Assembly (NCBI RefSeq): GCF_900765565.1
Contig: NZ_CAAFRZ010000200.1
Coordinates: 1-21,899, forward strand
Length of the DNA stretch: 21,899 nt
Direction of reading: 5' to 3'
Source of the DNA: an uncultured Dialister sp.
GTDB lineage: Bacteria; Bacillota; Negativicutes; Veillonellales; Dialisteraceae
Within the stretch, counting starts at the first letter, position 1, and each line of letters begins with the position of its first letter. The translations under genes and the position numbers were made by a program. The notes below the pieces were generated by a model, which was given only the letters and a program-made list of their open reading frames with translations, did not search any database and was not told the DNA's origin. Positions 21,812-21,899 of the stretch are shown here, piece by piece.

Positions 21812-21899
21812 GTGTGCCCAGCATGGGCGCACTCTTAAGGGTGAAAGTCCCTAGACCGCCCGACAGCGGGAAGGTCATAGCCGAACACCAAGGGTGTCC
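21812..21899 (+). mobile_element. Group II intron, 5' end (domain I), truncated by window end
   Basis: Begins with GTGTGCCCAGCATGGGCG, a group II intron 5' splice-site consensus (GUGYG) followed by the first domain I hairpin, then GGGTGAAAGTCCC and CCGCCCGACAGCGGG, typical of bacterial introns of this kind. Group II introns are self-splicing retroelements that usually carry a reverse transcriptase/maturase in domain IV; that ORF would lie beyond this window. The subclass cannot be settled from 88 bp. Confidence 0.8.

Overview
The window looks like chromosomal DNA of a Negativicutes bacterium (Gram-negative-type Firmicutes, perhaps Dialister-like). This is inference: it rests on strong AGGAGG-type ribosome binding sites, a T-box leader, an ECF transporter, SpoVD/FtsI-like cell-wall genes, and intergenic DNA unusually rich in palindromic repeats. 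No 16S or marker comparison was possible.

Layout. (1) 1-3282, AT-rich accessory DNA: the left end of an IS21-family element (start of istA on the minus strand, three 21-bp-spaced terminal repeats) lies against a four-gene same-strand cassette. It encodes a 5'-truncated coiled-coil protein, a 376-aa protein I do not recognise, a two-helix membrane protein with a long coiled-coil tail, and a 93-aa protein. Tight spacing and overlap indicate one operon. I cannot name the system; it is the best candidate here for something undescribed. (2) 3475-5184: a NERD-nuclease/UvrD-type helicase gene broken by an in-frame TAA at codon 38. (3) 5185-8126: repeat-filled spacers around small hypothetical genes (an acidic 109-aa protein, a secreted 146-aa protein, a 94-aa protein, and a probable 39-aa minus-strand ORF). 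(4) 8127-12767: cca-type tRNA nucleotidyltransferase overlapping a PASTA-containing class B penicillin-binding protein, then an MscS-family channel. (5) 12768-16346: a T-box leader, probably tryptophan-specific, controlling an ECF transporter operon whose substrate-binding subunit is fused to its first ATPase. (6) 16530-17426: queF on the minus strand, then small ORFs. (7) 17587-17750: tRNA-Lys(CTT) with a near-perfect promoter and terminator. (8) 17750-18757 repeats, then thrC, a TVP38/TMEM64 membrane protein, and more repeats ending in the 5' end of a group II intron cut off by the window edge.

Three repeat families dominate the spacers. Family A (four copies, about 76-91 bp) has two hairpins whose stems vary in compensated fashion around an invariant loop; in two copies it appears inserted into the arm of a family B hairpin. 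Family B (three long copies of about 168 bp plus degenerate ones) is REP/BIME-like. Family C (two full copies, one partial) has long terminal inverted repeats and nested internal stems, like a MITE. The group II intron starts exactly at the end of an A copy.

Functionally, the core genes are housekeeping (tRNA end maturation, wall synthesis, osmotic protection, queuosine, threonine, tryptophan uptake). The accessory part is the left island, the damaged helicase and the repeats.
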